Source: MFD01213-c1 sp963704405 (lineage in GTDB: Bacteria > Planctomycetota > Phycisphaerae > Tepidisphaerales > Tepidisphaeraceae). From it: a stretch of 64,000 nucleotides of DNA. A program made the translations under genes and the position numbers. The notes under the pieces are model-generated. The model was not told where the DNA came from and searched no databases. It saw only the letters and a program-made list of their open reading frames with translations. The DNA lies in contig OY969903.1 in assembly GCA_963704405.1 (NCBI GenBank), positions 62,001 to 126,000 of the forward strand, read 5' to 3'. Below, piece by piece: positions 8,375 through 17,696 of the stretch; the first letter of the stretch is position 1; each line of letters opens with the position of its first letter.

Positions 8375-11300
8375 CTACAGTAATTTGAGATGCAGGAATT
8401 CAATCGACGTGATCTTGAACCACTTAGCGCATTGAGGGTTTTGGAAATCCAGGCGGAAGGTCATGGGAGATTTTCCCAGAAGCCAGCGGGGATAGGCGCC
8501 GAGCGGAATGATCAGATTGCCGGGGCGGGCTTTGAATAGGATTGGGTCGGAGTATTGGCCGTCGTGAGTGACCCAGTAGCAGGCCATTGCGGGTTCGGCT
8601 GTCGTCGGGCCGGGGGCCACCTCGGATTTTACAGCATATGTTGTAGCCGCGCGGTCGGAGGCTTCGGTATCGAGGGTGACGCGGACGAAATCCGCTGTCG
8701 CGCCGTCCTTTACTTCGGGAGGCATGGCGTATTCCCAATATGGATGGGGGCCCGAGGGGATGAAGGCTCCGCTGGGCCGAATGGTGACATCATGTGAATA
8801 GGTGACCTCGGACGTGGGGATATTTGCGACATGATCGAAGCGGTGCTGGAGCGTGGTCCATGAGCGGCCCCATGAAACCGGGAGCCGGAGCAGATTGGCG
8901 CGACGGAGGGCGGCATCCAACACCCTGAGCTGGGCCTCGCTGCCGATTGGGCCGGCCTGGGGAACGCGGGATGGGTCGACCAGGAAAGTATATTCGTCGC
9001 GCTGGACGGCGGGAAAGCGGAGAACGTTGTCGTGATATAGCTCATAGCATCGAAGGGACGCCGGGACGTCGTCGATCCATCCGGACGGCCAGATGAACAC
9101 CACGGGAACGGGGTGTTCTTTTAGCTGCTCGGTCATGCCTTTCTGCAGTTCGCTGTTGGCGGCGACGAAGGGGGCATAGCGCACGGGGCAGGGGAGATTC
9201 AGGTAATAGTACAAGGCGGTCTGGTTGGTCAGATCGAGATAGGTTTCGCCGGGGCGGAGAAATTCAGAGAGATCTTTTTTGAGTCGGAAAATCTCGGCGA
9301 GAAAATCGGGCGTTGGGCGCACGACCTGACCCAGGCGGGGCATGTCGTGGTCGCGGCCATCAATGACGACCGCATCGCGCGGGATCTGCAGCATCATCAC
9401 AGCGCGGCCGGACACAGACGCGGGATCGATGTTGGTTGGATTGCTGGGGTAAAGAACGCCAACAAAGATCGCCAGCGCCAGCAGAGCGCCAACCAGCCGC
9501 TTGCGCGAAACCGCGAGCAGCACCATTGGAGGCAGGAGCCAATAAACCGCCAGATGTGACAGCGAACCAGGGCGGCCGAAGTTGGCGATTTCGATGCGGC
9601 CAAGAATCCAGGGGACCGTGAACAGAAGCATGAGCGAAGTGCATCCGGCCATGATTAACAGTGAAGGCCGGCGAAGATGCGGCTCGCGTCGAAATTCACG
9701 CCAGAACAGGCAAGCGCCGAACAAAGTGACAATTACCCAGGCGTGGCGGCTGATGTGCCAGAGCAGTTCGGTCGATCCTACGCCCCACATGGGATCGCGC
9801 TGCGTGAGCCCTTCGGAAAACGAATATCCGTGTGCAACGTCGTTCGTCCAGGCGTTTTGGCGGACGAATCGAAAGAAGCCGACGCCAATATCGCGAAGAG
9901 GCTGAATCGACATGCAGATCAACACCAGGGCAGCGGCACTGACGATGAACATCAGCGCACCCCGGCGGTTGCCTTGATAGGCGCGCCACAGGAGCCAGAT
10001 GGCGAACGGCGTGGTCGCCATGACGAAAGCCGGGCCCATTACAGCGTTATAGGCGACCACAAGCACGCAGAGGATGACCCACAATACGAGCAGGCGGATG
10101 GGTCTTCGCAGCATCGCGGGGGAAGCGATCAGCATCAGGGCGGGCGCGACGAAGTACATGCGGTCCATGTATGGGAGGGTCCCCATCAGGAGAAAAAGGG
10201 CGGCAAGCGGTGAAAGCAGCACACAGGCCGCCAGCGCGACGGCGGCGGCGGCGACGCTGGTGAGGAGGATGTCCGAGCCTGAGTACGATGCCGCGGAGCC
10301 GTCGAAGAAGGCCGCGCTGAAGAAGCCTGCGCATCATCGACATCAGGCCATGGATGGGGACGAAATCAATATAGGGCCGCTTGCCGAAATCCACCCATTG
10401 CTGCCAGGGGAGGACTTGTTCGCCCCAGTGAAAATAATCGCGGAATGGCGAGGGAACTTCGGCGGCGCCGCAGTAAATGAAGATGACGAGAGCCGCGATA
10501 GAAACAGGCGCGATCACGCTGCCCAGCACGCGTCCGGCGGATTCGTCCTGCAAAGGCAAACAAAACCGCCGATACATGAACCAACCACCGAGGGCGGCGG
10601 CGATCGCCAACGTGAGCGCCAGAGCGATCGGATACGGATTTCGAAAACGATGCAGCGGATCGATGAGCGGCGGCGGGATGAGATAGAAGAACAGGAGCAG
10701 CAATGGGAGCTGGACCGCCTTCAGGATGACAATAATCCGCTGCTGGAACATGCCGGCGGACGGGGACTTGATCCACGCGACGAGCAGCGCGATGCCGGCA
10801 GCGCCGGCGAAAACTTCCGGGAAAATTTCCACGTGTTGCCGCAGCAGCGGCGCTGTTTTGGGAATCAGCCGGGAGATTGCGACAGGAAAGGATATGCCGG
10901 CGAAGGTAGAGAAGAAGAGGGCAAGAAGAATTCCACCGCCGATGATCAAAACCTGCTCGGCGCGGAGACTCTTGCGGTATCGAGCCATCGCGAGAAGGCT
11001 CAGGACAGCAACCAGCGGAAAGGCGGCGAGACATCGGACGGGCGGCATTCCTTCAAGCGGAATGCTGCACGCGACCGCCAATCGCCACGCGGCAGGGATC
11101 AGCGAGATCAGGAGCAGTTCTTTAGTCGCCTGGCGCAGCTCGGAATCAGGATCATTGCCGCCCACCCATTGGCAAAGTGCGGTGATCGAAAGGGAAAGCA
11201 GGACGACGAGCGCGATCGCCAGCTCCACAGTGTGAAAGTCGCGGGTTTTATCGATATCGAACCAGGCGATGTGGCCGGCTACTGCATCGGGATATATCTG

Positions 11301-11414
11301 GACAACGTCGAGCGCCCGCCACAGCGCGACGATCAAAACAAAGGTGAAAAGGAGAGCGATCAGGATAGGGCCGATGCCGGAATAATGTAAGCGGGGAAAA
11401 CGAAGGCGTGACAT
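8375..11414 (-). CDS. Large integral membrane protein, GT-C glycosyltransferase-like (frameshifted)
   Basis: Two frames make one protein of about 1010 residues. The N-terminal half has many membrane helices and the segment GKRPYIDFVPIHG, resembling the acidic loop of GT-C sugar transferases; after the break more helices follow (LLSPLAALFLLMGTLPYMDR), then a soluble C-terminal region of about 300 residues with a beta-sandwich-like ending. The frameshift lies near 10318-10323, where one extra base separates GLMSMMRR from FSAAFFDGSAASYSGSD. ATG 11414 is chosen; an upstream TTG at 11456 is weaker. It probably transfers a sugar from a polyprenyl carrier on the periplasmic side. Substrate unknown; the family call is tentative and based on topology and neighbouring glycan genes. 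Confidence 0.68.
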
Positions 11415-11480
11415 AGGTTTTAAGTGGGATATTAGAATTGGTAATTTGAATTGCAAGATTGGTGCGTGAGGGTGTGATTG

Positions 11481-12428
11481 CTACGATCGATTTTCCCAGG
11501 GTAAACGTGGGGGAAGCTCAGTTGAGTCATGATGACCTTCTTCGCGAGCCAGCCGCTCGATGGATTGCGGGAAGTTCAGGATGGTCATATTGCCAAGCGC
11601 TGCAAGGCTGGGTGATGGATCGAAATAATGCAGATGCTTGAGGCCGAGGAGATTATTTGAAGTGATCGGCAGTTTTAGCCCGATCGCCTCGAACAAGCGC
11701 ACAGCACGTAGCGTGAGATTCCCTGGAAATCGGATCAGCCGCGGGCGCTTTGCTTCCAGGGCGGCGACGCCGCGATAGAAATCCGTGAGACTTACCCCAT
11801 CCAGGTCAGCGATGAGGAACTCGCCTGGCAGGCGATCCGATGCAATTTTAATGATTGCATTACACAGATCATAAATAAAAACGGTTTGCAGCTTCCCGCC
11901 GCCGGCATAGAAGACGGGAATTAAGGGCAGGCGTCTGACGAGGGCGCGTGTCTGGGAGAAGACACCGCCGGAGCCGATCACGGTGCCCGGTTTTACGATC
12001 GTGGTCAGCAATTTCGGGCTTTGCAGCGAGCGAATGCGGTTTTCCAATTCCCATTTGGTTTGGCCGTAGACGGAACGGGCGCCTGCGTGGGCGGCCATCG
12101 ATGAAACGAAAATGAAGTGCTCGACGTCGGAATCGATGCATTGTGCGATTAGGCGCATTGTGCCATCGACATTGATCCGCCGCGAGTCGGCGAGGTTGGC
12201 GTTTTTTACATCGTATGCGCAGTGGATCACCGTGCGCACGAGTGGCTGCAAGGCGGCTGGGTCGAGCGTGCCGGATAGATTGAAGGCAAAGGAATTGGCG
12301 CCCGGTTCTGTTGAGCGACCCAGGCGTCGCACAATCGCCGAATGCTGCCCGGTAAGTATCCGGGATAAACACGAGCCAACAAAACCGTTGGCCCCGGTGA
12401 TCGCGATGATGGAATGTTCAAGACTCAT
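11481..12428 (-). CDS. NAD(P)-dependent epimerase/dehydratase family protein
   Basis: Extended short-chain dehydrogenase. The N-terminal Rossmann motif is TGANGFVGS, followed by a catalytic VSSMAAH segment and YGQTK (Tyr-x-x-x-Lys). About 315 residues, normal for sugar nucleotide epimerases and related reductases. ATG 12428 (MSLEHSIIAITGANG) gives the right spacing to the dinucleotide site; a GTG at 12476 is an alternative start. It is third in a minus-strand run of GT9, GMC oxidoreductase, epimerase and GT-C protein, so it probably modifies a sugar or lipid precursor for an envelope glycan. Exact substrate cannot be read from the sequence. Confidence 0.82.
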   Translation of the reverse strand: MSLEHSIIAITGANGFVGSCLSRILTGQHSAIVRRLGRSTEPGANSFAFNLSGTLDPAALQPLVRTVIHCAYDVKNANLADSRRINVDGTMRLIAQCIDSDVEHFIFVSSMAAHAGARSVYGQTKWELENRIRSLQSPKLLTTIVKPGTVIGSGGVFSQTRALVRRLPLIPVFYAGGGKLQTVFIYDLCNAIIKIASDRLPGEFLIADLDGVSLTDFYRGVAALEAKRPRLIRFPGNLTLRAVRLFEAIGLKLPITSNNLLGLKHLHYFDPSPSLAALGNMTILNFPQSIERLAREEGHHDSTELPPRLPWENRS

Positions 12429-12497
12429 CGTTTTAGCGGCATGGGCGCTTTGCCGGCGCCCGGCGGTGTTCGACACAGCGAGGCGCTCATGCCGCGT

Positions 12498-14117
12498 TTA
12501 TTGTTGCAAGTTTTCCAACGCTTTTGCCGCGACGCGCCGCGCGTTTGCCATGAGAGTGAATGTCAGCCCTTTGGCCGGCAGAAATTTCCACGAAGATCCG
12601 TCGGCGACATAAACATTTCGCGTGCGATACAACCGGCCATTCGGATCGCACCGAAACGGCTGATCCGTTTCCGAAGCCGGCAGCGTGCCGGCGTAATGAA
12701 TGCTCGCGCCATGGGCCGGCCTTGCAATGCCCATCGGCAGGCAGCGAATGCTGAGCAGACGCCGAAGCATGAGCCGTTCGCCTTGTCTTATGGTCCTGGC
12801 CTGTTCCGGGGTCGGTTCGTAATGAGCGGAAAAAACTTCCCTGCCGCCCTGCTGCTTCAGTTCAATCCATTTTGAATCGGCAACGGAGTCGGAAAAATGC
12901 AGGTTGACGCAGGTCAGCGCAGTTGAAATCAACCGCAGGAATGTGACGCCCAGCCTCGGCGGCAAGGGGATGGTGCGGAGCATCCGGAAATAAAGCAGCG
13001 AGCGATACGAATAAAATTGCGCCAGCACGTAATCCTGCATGTTGCCGGGCGCTCGCTGCAAAGCCGTCAATTGCGCCAGGCTGTACCGGGGATCATCCGC
13101 CGGCCGGCCAAGCATCGCCAGATTGATGGCGGCGATCCAGTGGTTCGGATTGCACAGAATCGGCAGGCGATTGCCGAACTGCGGAAGCGATCGAAGCGCC
13201 AGCTTGCCGCTGTTGATCGCGCCGGCGGCGAGGACCAGGCGCCTGGCCGTCAGGATTTCCTCATTTCCCGTTTGGAGGTTCCTGCATTTGAGGCGAATGC
13301 CGTCATCGTTGGCATCTTCAAAAGAGATTGCCTGAAGGCGCGTGAGATACGTGAAGTTTGAAAGTGATCGCAGTGTTTGAAGCGTGAACTGCGGACGATA
13401 GACGGAGAACCCGACGTCGCCATAAAAATCCATATCGGTGTACTGATTCGCCTGGCGATCCCCGAGATTCTGCGAAAGAACCGCCAGGGCGGCCTGGCCT
13501 AACCGAAACCCTTTTTTCGCGTGCTTGTCTTCCGCCCGCTGGTAATTACCCAGGATCGACCGGGCATTGGTATCGAGCGACAGCGGGGGCTGCCGGCATG
13601 AAATATCGGCCAAAAATTTCCCGAAACTGTCGGTGGGGCCGCTGACGCCCACGTCGGCAGCGACTTTTTCATAGCACGCCTTAAGTTCCTCCACCGGCAG
13701 GCCCACCCGCTGCAATTCAAAATCTTCCAGCGTATAAACATTCGCCCCCCAGGAGATACCGAGCCCGCCGGCGCTGGTGCTTTGCAGGGGGAAGAAGCTT
13801 TGCGATTCCAAGGGAAACAGTTGGTCCATGTCGCGGACCATGTATTGCCGCGGCGGAGTCAGATGGGCGCCGGCACGGGTGAGATTGGCAAGCGCGGCTT
13901 CGGGATCACCCAGGAGATATTGCTGTTGGCCCGGGTCGTTTTGGCGCAGGTCGGTGAAGGATTTTCCTGGGATGAGCGAGTCGTACCTGTCGTCCGTGCC
14001 GCCAATATCAACGAGGCCGACTTTGGCGCCGTGCGCGGTCGCTTCAACGGCGGCCTGGACGCCGCTGGGGCCGGAGCCGACGATGAGGAGATCAAATGAA
14101 GGCGCTTGCGAAGTCAT
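12498..14117 (-). CDS. GMC-type FAD-dependent oxidoreductase
   Basis: A 539-residue flavoprotein. The N-terminus carries the FAD motif DLLIVGSGPSGVQAA; the middle contains LVLAAGAINSGKL; the C-terminal GMC domain shows SIHYAGTLPASE with the catalytic-type His and the closing FAD segment NVYVADGSSWKFLPAKG. GMC enzymes oxidise alcohol groups of sugars, sterols or lipids. The start at 14117 overlaps the stop of a short upstream frame in an ATGA arrangement, and no good ribosome site is visible, which suggests translational coupling. In this glycan-gene context oxidation of a sugar hydroxyl, perhaps followed by the neighbouring epimerase/reductase, is a reasonable guess. Confidence 0.88.
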   Translation of the reverse strand: MTSQAPSFDLLIVGSGPSGVQAAVEATAHGAKVGLVDIGGTDDRYDSLIPGKSFTDLRQNDPGQQQYLLGDPEAALANLTRAGAHLTPPRQYMVRDMDQLFPLESQSFFPLQSTSAGGLGISWGANVYTLEDFELQRVGLPVEELKACYEKVAADVGVSGPTDSFGKFLADISCRQPPLSLDTNARSILGNYQRAEDKHAKKGFRLGQAALAVLSQNLGDRQANQYTDMDFYGDVGFSVYRPQFTLQTLRSLSNFTYLTRLQAISFEDANDDGIRLKCRNLQTGNEEILTARRLVLAAGAINSGKLALRSLPQFGNRLPILCNPNHWIAAINLAMLGRPADDPRYSLAQLTALQRAPGNMQDYVLAQFYSYRSLLYFRMLRTIPLPPRLGVTFLRLISTALTCVNLHFSDSVADSKWIELKQQGGREVFSAHYEPTPEQARTIRQGERLMLRRLLSIRCLPMGIARPAHGASIHYAGTLPASETDQPFRCDPNGRLYRTRNVYVADGSSWKFLPAKGLTFTLMANARRVAAKALENLQQ

Positions 14118-14341
14118 TGATTGCGGCTAAGCCCCAGAGCGCGCTGCACGCGCGTTGTGATGATATATGCCGCCGCGATCGTGCTAAGAGCGACCATCCC
14201 GGCGATGGCTATGAGGGGACCTTTCGCAATCGGGGCAAACTCCGCGGTATAAGCGGGGCTGGTTTCCCGTTTCGCGATTTCAATGATGGCTCGGTCTCGC
14301 GCTGTGGGATTGATGGCGTGCCTCTTTTTACGAACAGCGAA
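14114..14341 (-). other. Open 75-codon stretch in frame after the GT9 stop, encodes one membrane helix
   Basis: Directly after the TGA of the GT9 gene the same frame stays open for 75 codons and ends in a TGA that overlaps the ATG of the GMC gene (ATGA). The translation has a basic start (FAVRKKRHAINP), a helical part and one TM helix (GPLIAIAGMVALSTIAAAYI), then a basic tail. It has no ATG, GTG or TTG start of its own. Either a tail-anchored extension of the GT9 protein interrupted by a false or suppressed stop, a small gene whose start is hidden by an indel, or chance. Confidence 0.35.
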
Positions 14342-15634
14342 TCAGACAAGTTTGGGATCGATTGATGCCCGGACCACCAGGCCGAGCGGATGATTGAATT
14401 GGTCATCGGTCACCATCGGCAGGCGGATGAATCGCCCCTTGATATCGGGATTCGGGCCGACGAATTGCAGCACCGATTCAACCACCAGTTCCGGCGCCAA
14501 TCGCTGCATGCAGACATTGTTTCCATTGCACGGCGGTTCGTCCATCTCGTGTACACATGGGCTGCAGAAAACCGGCGCATACAGCATGATAACGTTGTCG
14601 CCAAAATGTCCATAATGCTCGGGGCTGACGGGGCCGAACAAGCATACGGTTGGGCGGCCAAGTGCGATGGACATGTGCATCGGCCCTGTGTCATTGGTCA
14701 ACACGCAGGCGGCGTCTTTCAGAAGTGCGAACAGCTCGGGCAATGTGAGAATACCGGCGGTGGTAATGCAGCGTGCTTTGGCTTCGGGAGATAATCCGTC
14801 GATCAGACTTTCAACATATGGCGATTCGGATCGCGAACCGACGAAGACGATTTTGTGCCCGAGATCGGTGAGTTTCTGGACGGCGCTGATGACGTACGCC
14901 GCCGGCCAGCGACGTTCCAGGAGCAGGTCGGAAGCGTTTGGGTTGACGATGATATATGGCTCGGTTGCATTGCCCCAACCTGGCATCGCCGCGAGCTTTT
15001 GTTTGAGGGTTTCCCGATCGCTGTCGCGCAGAATGATGGGGCCGATGGAATCATCCGCCGGGGCAGGAGCGCCCACCACGCGGCCCAGTTGCAGATAGAG
15101 CTGGCGGACAGACATGCGCGTGTTGAAGTAGACAAGGTGGGTATAGATGCCGTTTTTCAGGTTCGTGCTTCGCCGATAGAAGCCCACTCGATTGCGCGTG
15201 ACCGCCCAGAGCGCCAGCAGTGAGCAGAAAGCGGAGTAGAGTTCCAGGTCGAAGTAGACATCGGTCTTGAGGCGGATGAGTCGGACGATGACCTTGATGG
15301 TGGTGACGGCCATGCGGATGACGCCGCGGTCATCGAGACAGAGCACTTCATCGACATCCTTCAACCGCTCAACGAGGGTGCGGTTGGCCTGCAAGGTGAC
15401 AAATCGGATTTTGGCATCGGGATGTTGCGTTTTCAGGGCGCGAAGCAGCGGCGTGGCCTGGAGGATGCTGCCCATCCCCACGAGCTTGGCGACGACGATC
15501 TCGCGGGTGTTCCCCGGCGTCATCGTGTGATTGCGGCGCATGGTGGCCCCGAGAAGGCGGGCCAGGAAATTGAATATAAATTCGAGTGGAGATCCGATGA
15601 AGCGATCCGCCAACACCCGTTGTCGATGCGTCAT
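14342..15634 (-). CDS. Glycosyltransferase family 9 (ADP-heptose:LPS heptosyltransferase-like)
   Basis: GT-B fold glycosyltransferase of about 430 residues. The nucleotide-sugar half is recognisable by VNPNASDLLLERRWP, ILTLPELFALLKDAACVLTND and TGPMHMSIALGRPTVCLFGP, the usual GT9 signatures; the acceptor half begins with VVAKLVGMGSILQATPLLRAL. A Cys-rich stretch (CSPCVH, CNGNNVCMQ) near the end is also typical of heptosyltransferase-like proteins. ATG 15634 is chosen; a TTG at 15655 is possible. As first gene of the minus-strand envelope set it probably adds a heptose or related sugar to a lipid-linked glycan. See the entry on the open frame following its stop. Confidence 0.85.
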   Translation of the reverse strand: MTHRQRVLADRFIGSPLEFIFNFLARLLGATMRRNHTMTPGNTREIVVAKLVGMGSILQATPLLRALKTQHPDAKIRFVTLQANRTLVERLKDVDEVLCLDDRGVIRMAVTTIKVIVRLIRLKTDVYFDLELYSAFCSLLALWAVTRNRVGFYRRSTNLKNGIYTHLVYFNTRMSVRQLYLQLGRVVGAPAPADDSIGPIILRDSDRETLKQKLAAMPGWGNATEPYIIVNPNASDLLLERRWPAAYVISAVQKLTDLGHKIVFVGSRSESPYVESLIDGLSPEAKARCITTAGILTLPELFALLKDAACVLTNDTGPMHMSIALGRPTVCLFGPVSPEHYGHFGDNVIMLYAPVFCSPCVHEMDEPPCNGNNVCMQRLAPELVVESVLQFVGPNPDIKGRFIRLPMVTDDQFNHPLGLVVRASIDPKLV

Positions 15635-15943
15635 TTCATTTTCGAAAGGGGACAAGAAAGATCAGGTGATCGTAATACTCGCTGGAGGCGAGGCTTTCAA
15701 CAGAGGGGCTGAGTATGGCGATGGCATGGGAATAGCGGCGAGGTCGTACCATTGGAATGTGATTGATTGCAACGAACGTCGTAACAGCTAAACTCTTTTG
15801 GGATTTCTTGCTTTCACAACTCAATGGTTCGGGCGAGGCTAACAGCCTGTGGCAATCAAGGCACGGCAATTCATTCTCCCGGCGACAATCGAGCAGGCAA
15901 GATGGTTCAGGGGGATGAATCGTTGACCTGGTTATCATAATTT
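15635..15943. other. Divergent intergenic region before the sugar-acid operon
   Basis: 309 bases between the GT9 gene (minus) and the dehydrogenase gene (plus). No coding frame with good features. Must contain promoters for both directions; a TTGACC at 15923-15928 is too close to the start codon to act as a -35 for it. No operator palindrome or riboswitch recognised. Confidence 0.4.
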
Positions 15944-17029
15944 ATGACAAGTATTGCTGCCGAAAAACGGTCAACTTCGCGAAAAGTCTGGACGATTGCC
16001 GTTCTGGCGGGTGATGGCATTGGGCCGGAGGTGATGGTTGAGGCAGTAAAGGTGATGCGCGCGATTGAGGGGCGGCTGGGTGGGGTGAAATTTGAATTAA
16101 CAGAGGTTTCGGTTGGGGCAGGGGAATTTTTGCGGTCCGGGAATCCGTTGCCCGAGGCGGCATATGCGGCGTGCGGAGCGGCGGATGCGATTTTGCTGGC
16201 GGCAATGGGATTGCCGCACGTGCGGTGGCCGGATGGGAAGGAAATGACACCGCAAATTGATCTGCGCGAGCATTTCGATCTGTATGCAGGTATTCGGCCA
16301 ATCAAGCTTTACCATGCCGACGACACGCCAGTGAAGGGATATAAGGCAGGCGAGATTGATTTTGTGATTGTGCGGGAGAGCACCGAGGGTTTGTTTTCGG
16401 GGCGGCTTTCGAAGAATAGTTCTGATTCGGAATATCTGGATATTCTGCGGATCACACGGCGCGGTTCGGAGCGGCTGTTTCGTTCGGCGTTTGAACTGGC
16501 GCGTACGCGGCGGCGGCGGGTGACGCTGGTGGACAAGGCGAACGTGCTACCTTCGATGGTGTTCTTCCGACGGGTGTTTGACGAGATGGCGCGGGAGTAT
16601 CCGGATGTGGAGACGGAGCATGTTTATGTCGATGCGGCGGCGCTGTATCTGCTGCGCCGGCCGCAGAGTTTTGATGTGATGGTTACGGAAAATATGTTTG
16701 GGGATATTCTTTCAGACCTGGCAGCCGGGCTGGTTGGTGGGATGGGGATGGCTCCGTCGGCGGACCTGGGGGACAAGCATGGGGTGTTTCAGCCTTCGCA
16801 TGGGTCAGCGCCGGATATCGCAGGCAAAGGACTGGCCAATCCCATCGCGATGATTCTTTCGGTGGCGCTGATGTTTGACTGGCTGAAGCATCCGGAGCTT
16901 TCGCGCGGCGCGGAGATGATTCGCGCGGCGGTGGAAAAAGTACTGGCCAATCCGGCTAACCGCACGGCGGATCTGAAGGGGAAACTTTCAACCAGCATGA
17001 TGGGCGACCTGGTTATCGCAAATCTGTAG
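15944..17029 (+). CDS. Isocitrate/isopropylmalate/tartrate dehydrogenase family protein
   Basis: NAD(P)- and metal-dependent beta-decarboxylating 2-hydroxyacid dehydrogenase, 361 residues, normal length. Motifs: AGDGIGPEVM at the start, IVRESTEGLFSG (substrate loop), the catalytic DKANVLPS (Lys), VTENMFGDILSDLAAGLVGG (metal Asp residues) and HGSAPDIAGKGLANP (cofactor loop). It opens an eight-gene operon for sugar-acid breakdown. Family members act on isopropylmalate, isocitrate, malate, tartrate and homoisocitrate. Given the four-carbon acid sugar kinase at the operon end, tartrate or a (phospho)tetronate is the more likely substrate than a leucine-pathway role. The next gene starts 5 bases after the stop. 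Confidence 0.88.
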   Translation: MTSIAAEKRSTSRKVWTIAVLAGDGIGPEVMVEAVKVMRAIEGRLGGVKFELTEVSVGAGEFLRSGNPLPEAAYAACGAADAILLAAMGLPHVRWPDGKEMTPQIDLREHFDLYAGIRPIKLYHADDTPVKGYKAGEIDFVIVRESTEGLFSGRLSKNSSDSEYLDILRITRRGSERLFRSAFELARTRRRRVTLVDKANVLPSMVFFRRVFDEMAREYPDVETEHVYVDAAALYLLRRPQSFDVMVTENMFGDILSDLAAGLVGGMGMAPSADLGDKHGVFQPSHGSAPDIAGKGLANPIAMILSVALMFDWLKHPELSRGAEMIRAAVEKVLANPANRTADLKGKLSTSMMGDLVIANL

Positions 17030-17034
17030 GTCAC

Positions 17035-17696
17035 ATGGCTCGCATCACGGATCTGACGCTTACTCTTCGACCGGGCATGCGCGGCTTTGACAGCGAGCCG
17101 AAGTATCTTTTTGCGCCGATGGCTGGAATGCTTCTGCGCTGCACCTGTATTCACATGCCGCAACACATATGGATGCGCAGGTGCATTTTGAGGCGGGGCC
17201 GGAGACGATCGATCAGCACACGCCCGAGCAGTGCATGGGGGCGGCGTGGGTGATTAACCTTTCGGGCATTGCAGCGAAGGCGCTGATCGATATAGCACAT
17301 CTGGGGAAGGCCGCGGCAGAATTCCTGCCGGGAGAGAGCCTGCTGCTGAGAACGGATTGGAGCAGGCATGTGAACAATCCGGTGGTGTACCGTGACGGGC
17401 TGCCGCGGGTGAGTGAAGCGCTGGCGAGATGGTGCGTTGAAAAGCGGGTGAAGCTGCTGGGCGTGGAACCGCCTTCAATCGCGGACGTGAATGACAGGGC
17501 TGAAGTCACGCTCATTCACAAGATCCTTCTGGGCGGGAATGTGCGAATCGTGGAAGGGTTGACGAATCTGGATCAGTTGCGGGATGAGAAGGTTTTCTTT
17601 GTCGCGCTGCCTCTCAAACCACTTGGCGGCGACGGCTGCCCCTGCCGTGCGATTGCGATTGAAGGCATTCCCGAGAACGGTTGGCTGACCGCATGA
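17035..17696 (+). CDS. Cyclase/kynurenine-formamidase-like hydrolase (frameshifted)
   Basis: The metal-binding signature is intact: HAATHMDAQVHF fits the HxxTHxDxxxH pattern of the cyclase (PF04199) family of metal-dependent hydrolases. The first part (MARITDLTLTLRPGMRGFD) and the rest lie in different frames; adding one base near 17113-17120 gives FAPDGWNASALHLYSHAATH, a natural family sequence. About 220 residues in all, normal length. Enzymes of this family open lactones, amides or lactams; in this operon a sugar lactone is plausible (inference). Its stop overlaps the ATG of the transporter gene. Confidence 0.8.

Noticed and set aside
10074..11390. A 438-codon open frame on the plus strand
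   Set aside because: Antisense to the GT-C-like membrane protein; Arg/Asp/Gln-rich translation without hydrophobic core.
15944..17029. Leucine-pathway LeuB
   Set aside because: No leuA, leuC or leuD nearby and the gene heads a sugar-acid operon; the substrate loop cannot be assigned to isopropylmalate by eye.
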